Notes: generated by a model not told the origin, from the letters alone. A stretch of DNA of 64,000 nucleotides from Endozoicomonas sp. Mp262 (GCF_025643335.1 NZ_CP092489.1:257501-321500), one strand, 5' to 3'. Shown: positions 45,748 through 54,695, numbered from the stretch's first letter. A program made the numbers and translations.

Positions 45748-46035
45748 CTACTGCTCATATAAATTCCATGTGACCAGATAGCCGTCTTCTTTCAGCTTGC
45801 GGTCAACCCGCCATTTATCACCAATCCGGTCACCCCGGTTAAGTGTGAGGCGGGCATCGACGCTGATAACGGTCACTTGCTCAACCATGCCCTCCACTTG
45901 ACCGTTCTCCATCAGCTCTGTGGAAAAAATCCCGCTGGCTTCGATGGTTTCTCCATCTGTGCGGGTTATGGTGATCGGCAGGCCAAAGGTGGCCTGCACT
46001 ATATCACCGAGCCGTTTTAGCTCATCGTCTATCAC
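45748..46035 (-). CDS. Phage head-tail joining protein (lambda FII-like position)
   Basis: The 95-aa protein starts MIDDELKRLGDIVQATFGLP. The stop overlaps the ATG of protein Z by 11 bp and the start overlaps the capsid gene stop by 4 bp. The gene lies between the major capsid and minor tail Z genes, where lambda has FII. The beta-rich VEQVTVISVDARLTLNRGDR region fits that family. It joins filled heads to tails. Confidence 0.6.
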   Translation of the reverse strand: MIDDELKRLGDIVQATFGLPITITRTDGETIEASGIFSTELMENGQVEGMVEQVTVISVDARLTLNRGDRIGDKWRVDRKLKEDGYLVTWNLYEQ

Positions 46036-47027
46036 GACATCTTCAGCTTGATAACAGCACGAGGCTTGAGGTTGATGGGCAGGGGGTTACTCTGGGTATG
46101 GATTTGAACACCCTTATCAAAGTCCATCACCTTCTGCTTGGCATAGCGGGGAAGGCCAACGGTGTTTACGGTTTCCATAAAGTCTGCCGGAGCAAACCAT
46201 GTCTGGAAAATATCGGCACCTTCCGGGAACAGGAACGCTTCATCAGCCGGAACAAACAACTGACCGCCGACGCTGCCCCGGTATTCTTCCCAGAACACAT
46301 CAGCAAACTGAAAGCCGCCCTTGGGGTCATTGCGGAGCATGGCACCATCCTGATAACGCTGGTAGGCATCCTTGACGGAATCGTGACCGACGTAGGCATC
46401 ATAGAAGTCGGCACCACAAACCGCCCGCAGGCCAGTGTAAGGCTGTGCGCCCAGTGCCTTATCTACCTTACGGCGGGCTTTGACGGTTTCAATGCGTACA
46501 TCAGTGGTCGCAGTACTTAATGCGAAGGTATGGCTCTGCTGGGTAACACCGAACTCGCTGAACAGGTCATAAATAACACTGGTGCCATCAGCATCCAGAA
46601 TCTTACCCTTGAGCGCACCCATTCTCAGGTGCTCCAACGTCACTTCATGGTTAGCGTTCATCTGGGACAGACGACCATTAACCACTGACTGCACACCCTG
46701 TAAGGTGTCATCAGTACCAAAGGCACGAATGCCGGAAACCTCAGCAGCCAGGATAGTACTGTCATAAGGAATATGAGGAACCACAAAGCTGCGAACCTTG
46801 CGCTTTTGCCCGGTTGCCTGTGGTGCAGGTGCGCCACGCAGGGCAGTGGGCAGCAGCTTTAGCTCACCGTTAATGCTTTCCACCACGGCAGTAGACGTGG
46901 TGATACCGCTTTCACGGAACAGCCCCAGCTCCCCCAGACGACCCGGCTTCAGTTCCTGATCGTTAATGGTGGCGGTCAAGCTGGTCAGGCTGAACGCATC
47001 ATCGTTAAAAATATCCAGCAATGCCAT
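46032..47027 (-). CDS. Phage major capsid protein (lambda gpE family)
   Basis: The 331-aa capsid protein starts MALLDIFNDDAFSLTSLTAT. It follows the gpE pattern: GRLGELGLFRESGITTSTAV, FVVPHIPYDSTILAAEVSGI, then HTFALSTATTDVRIE and a C-terminal YAKQKVMDFDKGVQIHTQSN. It builds the procapsid shell. It lies downstream of the decoration and protease genes as in lambda-type morphogenesis. The frame is intact. Confidence 0.93.
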   Translation of the reverse strand: MALLDIFNDDAFSLTSLTATINDQELKPGRLGELGLFRESGITTSTAVVESINGELKLLPTALRGAPAPQATGQKRKVRSFVVPHIPYDSTILAAEVSGIRAFGTDDTLQGVQSVVNGRLSQMNANHEVTLEHLRMGALKGKILDADGTSVIYDLFSEFGVTQQSHTFALSTATTDVRIETVKARRKVDKALGAQPYTGLRAVCGADFYDAYVGHDSVKDAYQRYQDGAMLRNDPKGGFQFADVFWEEYRGSVGGQLFVPADEAFLFPEGADIFQTWFAPADFMETVNTVGLPRYAKQKVMDFDKGVQIHTQSNPLPINLKPRAVIKLKMS

Positions 47028-47089
47028 GTGCTATCTCCCTGATAACTAAATATTAAAATCCGTTTTGTGGTCTAACAAAGCAGAATGGA

Positions 47090-47443
47090 TTAGCTGCGAA
47101 CAACAATGTCATGTGCCGCTAGTTCATCAATGGCTTTGTCTATATCATCTTCCGAAAGATTTTCAGGCCATACCAATAAAGCAGCCTTGACTTCTGCCAG
47201 GCGAACAATAGCCAAACCTTGTCCATCATTATCCCCAGATTCAACATCCGCAAAAATCACACCTGCGGCTCCGCTAGATGTAAGATCGTAAGCTTTGTAA
47301 TAGCCGTCGCTGGTTTTGGTTAATACCTCTCCAACAACATAAGACTTATTTGCAAGAAGTTTTACGTTTTCACGGCTTATACTGTTGTTTCCTTCGGATA
47401 TCAAAAACTCGCCAGTGTGAACGGACTCAGTTTTAACAGTCAT
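47090..47443 (-). CDS. Head decoration protein (lambda gpD-like)
   Basis: The 117-aa protein starts MTVKTESVHTGEFLISEGNN. The early GEFLISE...SRENV pattern and the VRLAEVKAALLVWPENLSED end match decoration proteins that stabilise the capsid trimers after DNA filling. It sits between protease and capsid genes, as expected. Confidence 0.85.
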   Translation of the reverse strand: MTVKTESVHTGEFLISEGNNSISRENVKLLANKSYVVGEVLTKTSDGYYKAYDLTSSGAAGVIFADVESGDNDGQGLAIVRLAEVKAALLVWPENLSEDDIDKAIDELAAHDIVVRS

Positions 47444-47484
47444 GGGAAAATCCTTTTATTGAGGGATTGAGGGATTGAGAGGGG

Positions 47485-48465
47485 TTAGGCGTTGCGCCTG
47501 TTATAGATTGCCTGAGTATCAATAGCGGGCTGCTCTTTGCTTTCCTGCTGTTGCTCAGGGGTTAGGGTGTTGATGATGGGCGTGTCATTCTTGGTTAGCA
47601 GATTAAACAGTTCATCTTTTACCGCCTGTGGGCTTTTATTGGCCTTGATAAATTCATCAGCCATATCTTTCCTGGCCGCAGCGCACAGGTTCTTAATGGC
47701 AGTAAAGTCGTCCAGCTTATCTTTTACCTGTTGCTCGGTTAGCTTGGCGGTTAGAAATTCGCTGGTTTTTTCTGGATAGCCAGCGTCATTGCATAGGGTT
47801 GCAACAGTAATAGCTTCCCCGGCTTTATTTTCCGGTTCTTGTTCCTGCTCTGGCTCTGGTTTCAGACCGATACCTTCTGGCGTATTTTTAAAGCTGGTCA
47901 GATCAAAGCTGGCCGCTGCTTTAATGGGTTCATCAATCTGGTCGATAAAACCGGCTGCCAATGCTTCATCGGCATTGAACCACGTCTCATCGTTCATTAT
48001 GGCTTTCATTTCATCCAGCGACTTGCCGGTTCTGGCAGTGTAAGACACGGCGATACTGTCAGTTATCTTGTCCATCACATCGGCTGTTTTACGCATAGCC
48101 TCAGCATCACCACTGGCCCAGCCGAACGGGTTATGAACCATCATCAGGGCATTGTCTGCCATCGTGACGGTATCCCCGGCCATAGCGATAACGCTGGCAA
48201 TGCTGGCCGCCAACCCTTCGATGGTGACATGGATATTAGCCTTGTGTGCTCTCAAAGCGTTATAAATGGCAATGCCTTCAAACACCATGCCTCCGGGACT
48301 GTTAATGCGAACATTAATATCCGTTGCATCAATATCCTTAATTTGATCGACAACATTCTGAGCACTGATACCAAACCAGTCGTCGATATAATCAAAGATA
48401 TACAACTCTGGCGTTTTATCGGCTTCATTTTTGATAGAAAACCATTGTTTGCTATTCCTGGGCAT
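47485..48465 (-). CDS. ClpP-like prohead protease
   Basis: ATG 48465 (MPRNSKQWFSIKNEAD) is preferred to 48480; it overlaps the portal gene by 14 bp. The 326-aa protein has the ClpP-type serine protease order: VRINSPGGMVFEGIAI, GLAASIASVIAMAGD with the catalytic serine, and NALMMVHNPFGWASG with the histidine. It matures the prohead, often with an embedded scaffold. The C-terminal helical and Q/E-rich part (residues 190-326) may serve as scaffold. Confidence 0.92.
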   Translation of the reverse strand: MPRNSKQWFSIKNEADKTPELYIFDYIDDWFGISAQNVVDQIKDIDATDINVRINSPGGMVFEGIAIYNALRAHKANIHVTIEGLAASIASVIAMAGDTVTMADNALMMVHNPFGWASGDAEAMRKTADVMDKITDSIAVSYTARTGKSLDEMKAIMNDETWFNADEALAAGFIDQIDEPIKAAASFDLTSFKNTPEGIGLKPEPEQEQEPENKAGEAITVATLCNDAGYPEKTSEFLTAKLTEQQVKDKLDDFTAIKNLCAAARKDMADEFIKANKSPQAVKDELFNLLTKNDTPIINTLTPEQQQESKEQPAIDTQAIYNRRNA

Positions 48466-49921
48466 CGTCCTTGTCCTCAATTATTTCCTGTTCTTTTGGA
48501 ATATCCCGGCTGTCACTGTCATATTTCAGGTCATAGTTATCCGCTCGCCGGTTATCGGCTGCTACCTCATCATCTATCTGCTCGCTATCATAACCCTGCT
48601 CTGAAACCACCTCAGAACGTGACTTAAACCCACTTCTCACCGCCATTTTCTGAGCCTGCATATCCTGTACTGGGTGCATATAAGGCCAGCCGTGAGGAAT
48701 CCATTTCACCTTGGCCGTTTTGCGTTTATTGGTAGCGTAGTCAGGGGCAGAAACAGCGCCATCGAGCACAGCCATATCCAGCCAACGGCTCCATACAGGC
48801 CGACAAAGTTGAAAGATAATCTGGTTCTGCTGTATTTGCTGAATACGACGGCGGAACTCGTTAAGCATTAATCGCAGCGCCCGGTCACTGACTCCCTTCA
48901 TATCACCAGATAGCAATTCAAAAGGCAGGCCAATCCCGGCACTGATAGCCATCAGCTGCTGGCGCATAAAGTTGGGATAATCGCTACTGGTGCCGGGAGG
49001 GGTGTTAAATGCCACTTCCTCACCGGGGGCTAGTTCCTGCATAGTGCCGGGTTCCATAGCCACCATTGGCAGATCACCATTGCTATAATCCAACGGCTTC
49101 CCGGTTAATGGGTCAACGGCTCCCGCCTCCGGGCTGGGCTTGGTAATAAAGCCTGTGAATAAGTTGGCGATTTCCTGCCTAAGCAAAGTGGCATCATCGA
49201 ACTTATCCAGGTGAAACATTCTCAGCAGCACTTGGGTTAACAATGGCTGCCCTCGTAACTGTCCCGGTCTTAATGGTTCGTAGATATGCAATACATCGTC
49301 TGCGGGAACCCGGACTAATTTTGAGCTGTCAAAGCTGGTTTCTGCCGGATGTTCTTTGTGCATCCAGTAAGCCACACGCCGACCCACCTTATCGAACTCA
49401 ATACCGGCCTTGATAATGTTGCCGCTGCTAATTGTGTCGTTGTAATGAAGGGGAACATACTCAGCCTCTACAATTTGAAGCTGTAGGGGAACAATTAAAT
49501 TATCCTCTGGCCGCCGATTTCTCATCCGTACAAAGCATTCACCGGCCTCAAACATGCTTCGGGCTGCAATAGACTGCTGGCCATAAAAACTTAAAACACC
49601 GTCCGGGTCGCTGACTTCTGACCACTGCAAGAACAAATCCTGTAGCAGCTCTCTCAATCCGTCATCCTGTGCCAGTGATTTTGGGGTAATACCACGGCCA
49701 ACCACATTGCTGACCAGCTTCTCAAGACCACTGCTTGCCCACGGGTCATTGCGTATAGCAGCCCTTGACCGGCTGATAAGTTTAGGCAGGTCAGCCTGTA
49801 GCTGGCGAGTGGGGCCTGTCACCGGGGCATACCAACTGGCTGCCCGTCGCCCGGTTCCCGCCCCGGTATATGCCGAGTTCTTTGGCATAATCATCCGGGC
49901 TAGTCTTTCCCTGAATCCCAT
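48452..49921 (-). CDS. Phage portal protein (lambda gpB family)
   Basis: The 489-aa protein starts MGFRERLARMIMPKNSAYTG. It shows lambda-type portal landmarks: LPKLISRSRAAIRNDPWASS, GECFVRMRNRR, HIYEPLRPGQLRGQPLL, and YPNFMRQQLMAISAGIGLPF with MKGVSDRALRLMLNEFRRR after it. It forms the ring through which DNA enters. Located between the gpW-like and protease genes. Confidence 0.95.
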   Translation of the reverse strand: MGFRERLARMIMPKNSAYTGAGTGRRAASWYAPVTGPTRQLQADLPKLISRSRAAIRNDPWASSGLEKLVSNVVGRGITPKSLAQDDGLRELLQDLFLQWSEVSDPDGVLSFYGQQSIAARSMFEAGECFVRMRNRRPEDNLIVPLQLQIVEAEYVPLHYNDTISSGNIIKAGIEFDKVGRRVAYWMHKEHPAETSFDSSKLVRVPADDVLHIYEPLRPGQLRGQPLLTQVLLRMFHLDKFDDATLLRQEIANLFTGFITKPSPEAGAVDPLTGKPLDYSNGDLPMVAMEPGTMQELAPGEEVAFNTPPGTSSDYPNFMRQQLMAISAGIGLPFELLSGDMKGVSDRALRLMLNEFRRRIQQIQQNQIIFQLCRPVWSRWLDMAVLDGAVSAPDYATNKRKTAKVKWIPHGWPYMHPVQDMQAQKMAVRSGFKSRSEVVSEQGYDSEQIDDEVAADNRRADNYDLKYDSDSRDIPKEQEIIEDKDDAQE

Positions 49922-49924
49922 GTA

Positions 49925-50125
49925 TTAAATTCCCTTGGATGAATACACGCCATACTGACGGGGACGTTTATTCTGCCTGGCTAACTCTCGCTCTATAGCG
50001 TTTAACCTGCGTTCCATCTCACCAAAGCTGCTGTACTCTACCTTCCGCCCTTCAAACTCTACGGTCTTGGTTTCACGCAGTAGCACAGCCCGTTTTAGGG
50101 CTTCGTATTCGGCTTGGGTAATCAT
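49925..50125 (-). CDS. gpW-like head-tail connector protein
   Basis: The 66-aa protein starts MITQAEYEALKRAVLLRETK, with the E/Y-rich helix, then VEFEGRKVEYSSFGEMERRL and NAIERELA. Small proteins of this composition between terminase and portal are gpW homologues that close the head after packaging. The stop lies 3 bp before the portal start. Confidence 0.85.
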   Translation of the reverse strand: MITQAEYEALKRAVLLRETKTVEFEGRKVEYSSFGEMERRLNAIERELARQNKRPRQYGVYSSKGI

Positions 50126-50131
50126 GATTCT

Positions 50132-51997
50132 CTATCCGTTGAGGTATGCGCTTCTGGTGACTCTGCGAGCCGCTTGCTTTGCAGGAGAGGTTTGTTCTGA
50201 TTGTTCCTGCTCTGCCATTTCCTCCGGCCCAGGCCGTTCCAGTGCCAGCCGGTCAAGGTTGATGCCTTTGTGCTGTTGCAGAATACGGACGGCTGTGAGT
50301 GAATAAACCCGGCAATCCAGTGCCTCATTTCTTCGGCCTTTGGCATCCCAGTAGAAATAGGGAATGCCATTTTTAAACTTCTTGAGCTTTTCTTCTGCGG
50401 TGGCCTGCCTGAAATAATCTTCATCAAAGCAGTCTTTAACCGGCCAGTGACAATAACCGCCACCCGGCTCAGTAATCCGGTATCGCTGATAAACCAGTTC
50501 TTTAGCGGTATCCGTACCGACCAATGTCAGATACACGCCTTTTTTATTCTTGGTTTTGGGAAAGGTAGCGATAGGCTTGCCAGCCTGTGAAGCCCCCTTG
50601 ATGGGGATAGCCCATTCAGCCCCTTGCTTGCGGCAGAAAGCATATACTTCATCAGTAAAGTGGCCACCACTGTCTATACAGCACTGCGCCACGTTCATTA
50701 AGGTGCCATCTTGCCGGGTAAAGATTTTTCTCAGCATGTCACCCAAAGCATCCCAGATAGGTTGCCGGGAAAGATCCCCGTATAAACGACCATAATCAAT
50801 CGACCAGCTTTCCTCGCCAGCGCCCCAGCCGGTTATTTCAAACTCAAAGCGGTCATCCTGAACGTCTACACCCACGGTTAGCACTTCTACCCACCACGGC
50901 ACCTCTGCCGGGTAATGCTCTCGGCGGTTATATAACAGCTCATGTTCGACGGTTTCCCCTTTGTCCTGCCATGTCTGGCCGAGCACTGTATTAGTAAATT
51001 CTTTCAGCTTGAGGGGATTTTTGCGGGCTGCCAGAAAATCTTCTACCGCCTGGCTCCAGCTATACCACCCGTGTGGACTGTATAAGGCAGAGAGGTGATA
51101 GCTTCTTATTTTGTCTTTTTGCTGCGGGTTTTCCGGTATCCATTCACCGGCTGGCAGTAGTTTTAATTTATCCCGGTCATAATGGGCATGGCCGCACTTC
51201 TTGCATTCAAACCGGGCTGTGTCCGGGTCATGGTTATCGAATTTAATCTGCGCCCAGTCAATAACCTGCCTATGGCCACAGCCTAGGCAAGGCACATAAT
51301 AACGACGTTGATCGCCTTGTTCAAAAGCATTCTCTATTTTACTGGTTCCGGCAATATTGGGCGTGGATACCATGAAGATTTTTTTATTATTGCTGAACGT
51401 GGCGGTTCGCTTGATCGCCAGATTGATCGGCTCACCTTCACCATCAACATCTTCTTCATAAGCATCCACTTCATCCAGAAACAAATACCGGCAAGGCATT
51501 GAGCGCAGACCGGCAGCACTGTTTGCCCCGGTCAATATAAGCACCCCGTTCGGGTATTCCTTGCTCATCAGGGTATTACCACTGTCACGGCTTCTGGGGT
51601 CACGCACCTTATCCCGCAGGGCTGGGGTTTCCTCAATCATCGGAGCAATACGCTGCTTACTGGTTCGCTTGGCCATGTCCAGCGTGGGCAGTACATACAT
51701 CATGGGACCCGGCACATGGTCTATGACATAGCCCAGAAAGTTATTGCCACACTCGGTTCCGCCTGTCTGTACGCCTTTCATGAAAGCGACTTGCTGTACT
51801 GGCGATGTGGGGGAGAGACAATCCATTATTTCCCGCAGGTAAGGGGTTCGCTCCGTTCGCCAGCGACCCGCTTCTTTTGATGACTTGGCAGTCAGTACCC
51901 GTTTCTGATCAGCCCATTCAGACACCGTTAGCCTGGCATCCGGTTTTAGTCCCTGAAAAAAGCCCTGCAGGTAAGGTGATGGATTTAATTCTCGCAT
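50132..51997 (-). CDS. Terminase large subunit, GpA family
   Basis: The 621-aa protein is the ATP-driven packaging motor and nuclease. The N-terminal ATPase has the Walker-A-like MKGVQTGGTECGNN and Walker B YLFLDEVDAYEED. The zinc-finger-like CLGCGHRQVID...CKKCGHA lies in the middle, and the C-terminal nuclease begins near VGVDVQDDRFEFEITGWG. The start MRELNPSPYLQGF overlaps the small-subunit gene by 13 bp. The cos-site versus pac-site mode cannot be read directly. Confidence 0.96.
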   Translation of the reverse strand: MRELNPSPYLQGFFQGLKPDARLTVSEWADQKRVLTAKSSKEAGRWRTERTPYLREIMDCLSPTSPVQQVAFMKGVQTGGTECGNNFLGYVIDHVPGPMMYVLPTLDMAKRTSKQRIAPMIEETPALRDKVRDPRSRDSGNTLMSKEYPNGVLILTGANSAAGLRSMPCRYLFLDEVDAYEEDVDGEGEPINLAIKRTATFSNNKKIFMVSTPNIAGTSKIENAFEQGDQRRYYVPCLGCGHRQVIDWAQIKFDNHDPDTARFECKKCGHAHYDRDKLKLLPAGEWIPENPQQKDKIRSYHLSALYSPHGWYSWSQAVEDFLAARKNPLKLKEFTNTVLGQTWQDKGETVEHELLYNRREHYPAEVPWWVEVLTVGVDVQDDRFEFEITGWGAGEESWSIDYGRLYGDLSRQPIWDALGDMLRKIFTRQDGTLMNVAQCCIDSGGHFTDEVYAFCRKQGAEWAIPIKGASQAGKPIATFPKTKNKKGVYLTLVGTDTAKELVYQRYRITEPGGGYCHWPVKDCFDEDYFRQATAEEKLKKFKNGIPYFYWDAKGRRNEALDCRVYSLTAVRILQQHKGINLDRLALERPGPEEMAEQEQSEQTSPAKQAARRVTRSAYLNG

Positions 51998-52476
51998 GAT
52001 CGGTTAAGGGCTGATTCCAGTTCTTCCAGCAACAGGTTTTTAATCGTGAGCGGGTTATCCTCAGCACTTAACAGGTCGGCTATCCGATCCGGTATGCCTA
52101 ACAGCTCATCCCTTAATATCCGGCCTGCCTTGAAGGCGTCGTCTTTTACTTTTGAGGCATCGGTCAGCTTCCCGGCTTTTTCCTCATATTCCAGCTTGGT
52201 CAGTTTTGCCTTGAAGGCCTCCCGCATGGTGCGGGCATCTACATAACTGATCCCCTGTCCGGGTTTGGCCGGTAATGGCAAGCCGTTATCGGAGGAGGCA
52301 TTAATGTCCCGGATGGCAGTGGAAGGGTCTGCATGTTTTGCCATGGATGCCAGTGCCTCCCGAGAATCAATCCTGCCATTTCTGAGCGTGATAATTCCCT
52401 TTTTTACCAGCTTGTGAATATAAGGCTTGGAGACTCCCTGCTGCCGGGCAAATTCAGCCTGTGTCACTAATGCCAT
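51985..52476 (-). CDS. Terminase small subunit (Nu1-like)
   Basis: ATG 52476 (MALVTQAEFARQQGVSKPYI) is chosen; the frame extends to 52536 but would add 20 unlikely residues. The 163-aa protein begins with a winged HTH (EFARQQGVSKPYIHKLVKKG), then a KLEYEEKAGKL helical segment, and ends ELESALNRSCEN. It binds the packaging site and loads the large subunit. Confidence 0.87.
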   Translation of the reverse strand: MALVTQAEFARQQGVSKPYIHKLVKKGIITLRNGRIDSREALASMAKHADPSTAIRDINASSDNGLPLPAKPGQGISYVDARTMREAFKAKLTKLEYEEKAGKLTDASKVKDDAFKAGRILRDELLGIPDRIADLLSAEDNPLTIKNLLLEELESALNRSCEN

Positions 52477-52604
52477 GAGGAACAAACGCCCCTTTGAATC
52501 GGCAAAATAAAGGCCGTTTTGGGCTTGCACTGCCACTGTCGTGAGCCAAGCTGAGGTCAGGCGGAGGGAAAACCGAAGCCGGAAAGGAAAACAGCATAAG
52601 GAGA

Positions 52605-53081
52605 ATGATGATGAAAATTAAATTAACCCCAAAACAAAAGAAAGTAATGATGGCTGCGAATAAAAACGGCAAATTGCCCAAGAAAGTAACCCAGGACTCC
52701 CCGAAGGTTGTAGAAAACCTGAAGGAGAAAGGCCTTGTAAAACAGAAAAAAGCCGCTAACGGCAAGAAAGAAACCACCCTGACCAAAAAAGGCGAGCAGG
52801 CGGTAAAAGCCACCCAGACGCCCAAGGCGGAAAAGCCGGAAAAGGCCAAAAAGCCCGCCGTTCGCAAGGATACCAAGCAATACAAGATCCTTCAGATGCT
52901 CGCCCGTAAAAGCGGAGCCACCATAAAGCAACTGGCCGAGGCCACCGGCTGGAAGGAAACCACGCTACGGGGCACTCCCGGCGCACTGAAAATCAAACTG
53001 GGCGTCGAGATAGAGTCCGAGAAGCGGGAGGGCAAAGACACCGTCTACCGCATAACCGGCGGATTAGACGGCCTGCTATAA
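52605..53081 (+). CDS. DUF3489-family lysine-rich DNA-associated protein
   Basis: The 158-aa protein (ATG 52605; 52608 and 52611 are in-frame alternatives) has an N-terminal lysine-rich half (KIKLTPKQKKVMMAANKNGK and alanine/lysine repeats), then a winged-helix-like C-terminal DUF3489 domain: QYKILQMLARKSGATIKQLA, WKETTLRGTPGALKIKLGV. It runs divergently from the terminase genes and ends just before a strong terminator. DUF3489 genes occur in prophages and integrative elements; the domain is thought to bind DNA, but function is unknown. Confidence 0.85.
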   Translation: MMMKIKLTPKQKKVMMAANKNGKLPKKVTQDSPKVVENLKEKGLVKQKKAANGKKETTLTKKGEQAVKATQTPKAEKPEKAKKPAVRKDTKQYKILQMLARKSGATIKQLAEATGWKETTLRGTPGALKIKLGVEIESEKREGKDTVYRITGGLDGLL

Positions 53082-53091
53082 GGCCTGCCGC

Positions 53092-53116
53092 AAGCCCCAA
53101 ACGGGGCTTTTTTTTT
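53092..53116 (+). terminator. Rho-independent terminator of the DUF3489 gene
   Basis: Stem AAGCCCC / GGGGCTT with a short AAC loop and eight T, 10 bp after the stop codon. Confidence 0.93.
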
Positions 53117-53189
53117 CGCCTTTTATCTTGCTGAGCCACCGTAGTGCGCCAGACTCACTCAGACAATACCAACGGACAGGAGAACAACA

Positions 53190-53393
53190 ATGAACAGAAG
53201 ACCCACCAGACAACAGGCCAACCATATAAAGCAGGTGATTAAGCAAATAGCCCGCACCAGTCTGGAGCTGGAAGCCTTTGAAGCTCTGGGCAGGAGCAAT
53301 GGCGACTTTATTGCCGAGCCGGTTGTCCAGATAGCCGAGGCGCTGCTTAAGGCCTATGAAGCCGGATACCGGGATGCCCGGAATGAAAAGTAA
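53190..53393 (+). CDS. Small phage-type protein of unknown function
   Basis: The 67-aa protein begins MNRRPTRQQANHIKQVIKQI, with RBS AGGAG seven bases upstream. It is helical and charged, with no signal peptide or membrane segment. It lies between the DUF3489 and DUF3768 genes in the same direction and probably shares their transcript. Confidence 0.7.
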   Translation: MNRRPTRQQANHIKQVIKQIARTSLELEAFEALGRSNGDFIAEPVVQIAEALLKAYEAGYRDARNEK

Positions 53394-53413
53394 ACGTACA
53401 GGGAGCAGTAACC

Positions 53414-53767
53414 ATGAATACCATAACCCACTATAACGACCTGATTAGAAAATCCCTCGCCTTTCCTGAATTCAGAATCACCCTTGATAAAGCCGGTTGC
53501 CACTTTCATGTGGTGCTGACACAGGGCGTTCGGCATACCGTTGAAGATATGTTTGACTTATTTTGCAAGATCGCCCTGTTTAATGATTTCAACGAAAATA
53601 ACGATCCCTACGGGGAGCACGATTTCCTGATAATTCAGCATGAAGGCGAGACGATTTACGCCAAGTTCGACTACTACGACCGCCAGCTGGAATACGGCTC
53701 TCCCAACCCTTCCGACCTTGCAAAAACCTGCCGGGTGTTAACCATTATGCTGGCTCATGAATACTAA
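53414..53767 (+). CDS. DUF3768-family protein
   Basis: The 117-aa protein starts MNTITHYNDLIRKSLAFPEF with GGGAGCAG upstream. The family core is clear: FNDFNENNDPYGEHDFLIIQ, then KFDYYDRQLEYGSPNPSDLA and RVLTIMLAHEY. DUF3768 proteins sit in plasmids, prophages and integrative elements, often near DUF3489 proteins; function is unknown. A terminator follows directly. Confidence 0.9.
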   Translation: MNTITHYNDLIRKSLAFPEFRITLDKAGCHFHVVLTQGVRHTVEDMFDLFCKIALFNDFNENNDPYGEHDFLIIQHEGETIYAKFDYYDRQLEYGSPNPSDLAKTCRVLTIMLAHEY

Positions 53768-53780
53768 ACGCTGCCCTGCC

Positions 53781-53804
53781 AAAAGGCCGAAAGGCCTTTT
53801 TTTC
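53781..53804 (+). terminator. Rho-independent terminator after the DUF3768 gene
   Basis: Stem AAAAGGCC / GGCCTTTT around GAAA with a T-run, 14 bp after the stop codon. Confidence 0.9.
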
Positions 53805-53882
53805 TCGGCACTTACCTATGCAGCCTCATCACTACGAGCCAAAAAAGTTAACCAAGAGTTAACCCCGTTTTCGGCCCTGACG

Positions 53883-54695
53883 CTAACGAAACACCGCGCC
53901 CCCCGTCCCCCGCAGGGTTTGGTTTGGTGTAGGGACCCCAAGGGGAAATATTGTTCCTTCTAACTGTGGAGGCATGTGCTTCGGAGCTTGTTGATTAACA
54001 TATTGCAACTGCAGTATTGCGGAAATGTACTGTTGCATTTGAAGCTGCTGCATTTGAAGCTGTTGCATTTGAAACTGTTGCATTTGAAACTGTTGGAGTA
54101 TTAATTGAACATTCCTGTTTTCTAATACTATTGGGATACAAGAAGAAATAGCAGTTGTATATGTAAACGTTCGATCGATAGCTTGTAGATTTAGAGTCAG
54201 AATAATATCCGTAGTTGATAATAGATCATGTTCTAAAGCGTTATATAAAAAAAGGGGGCTTTTCTTAAGTAGTAAGGTATTCATCTGCAAGAATCGTGGA
54301 TCACTTGCAAGGGTAAGGTTTTGAAAATGTGAATTAAATCCCTCTTCAAATGGTGATGTCTCATGCAGACCGATCTGGCTGGGTCTTTTAAGGCGAAACC
54401 GGTCAACACACTTTGTTTTTTTGAATAGAACTAAATCAAAGTCCATGTAAGGTACACTTGTTTGAGGACGATCTTTTGGTAAGAAAAAATGTTTGCCGAT
54501 ATAAACAAAATTCATTTCATCTACACAAATATTTGTAGGGAATAGTTTTGTTTCTCCTCCTTCTTTAGATACTATGAGTTCTATAGTTCTCCAATCGTTA
54601 TCAACTCCTAATAGGTATCCGGCAGCATAGGTGTTCGAATAGATAATCAATGATACAAGGAGTATATAAAAGGTTTTTTGATAATAATAAAACAT
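53883..54695 (-). CDS. Secreted unknown protein with FQMQQ/LQMQQ repeats (moron-like)
   Basis: The 270-aa protein has a clear signal peptide (FYILLVSLIIYSNTYAAG, cleavage near residue 25). The mature part (residues 26-195) matches no family I know. Residues 200-225 are four repeats of a five-residue unit (QQFQM twice, then QQLQM twice), encoded by a perfect-to-near-perfect 15-bp tandem repeat. The sequence is AT-rich compared with the surrounding phage genes and sits between the DUF3768 and Mom-like genes, so it is likely cargo picked up by the prophage. Exported function unknown. Confidence 0.7.
   Translation of the reverse strand: MFYYYQKTFYILLVSLIIYSNTYAAGYLLGVDNDWRTIELIVSKEGGETKLFPTNICVDEMNFVYIGKHFFLPKDRPQTSVPYMDFDLVLFKKTKCVDRFRLKRPSQIGLHETSPFEEGFNSHFQNLTLASDPRFLQMNTLLLKKSPLFLYNALEHDLLSTTDIILTLNLQAIDRTFTYTTAISSCIPIVLENRNVQLILQQFQMQQFQMQQLQMQQLQMQQYISAILQLQYVNQQAPKHMPPQLEGTIFPLGVPTPNQTLRGTGGAVFR
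54035..54094. repeat. 15-bp tandem repeat, four copies
   Basis: The unit GCATTTGAA(G/A)CTG(C/T)T repeats four times, within the coding sequence of the secreted protein. Copy number could change by slippage and would stay in frame. Confidence 0.9.

Larger units (their letters stand above)
43483..45758 (-). pseudogene. Minor tail protein Z gene split by IS1380
   Basis: The start (ATG 45758, MSSSFYSIDISADLEQL) is cut at 45713. The same frame resumes at 44036 with FNEFQDAPDKVDKAVRRAMS and runs to the stop at 43483. Removing the IS and one copy of the 5-bp duplication CAGTT rebuilds 199 aa, close to the 192 aa of lambda gpZ, with the KLSRFTERQVFREIS...ARIKV-like region of that family (here RVRIKVFTPNNAVN). 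GpZ completes the tail so that it can join the head. The interrupted gene predicts defective particles. The stump at 43483-43977 keeps an ATG and might still be translated. Confidence 0.9.
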
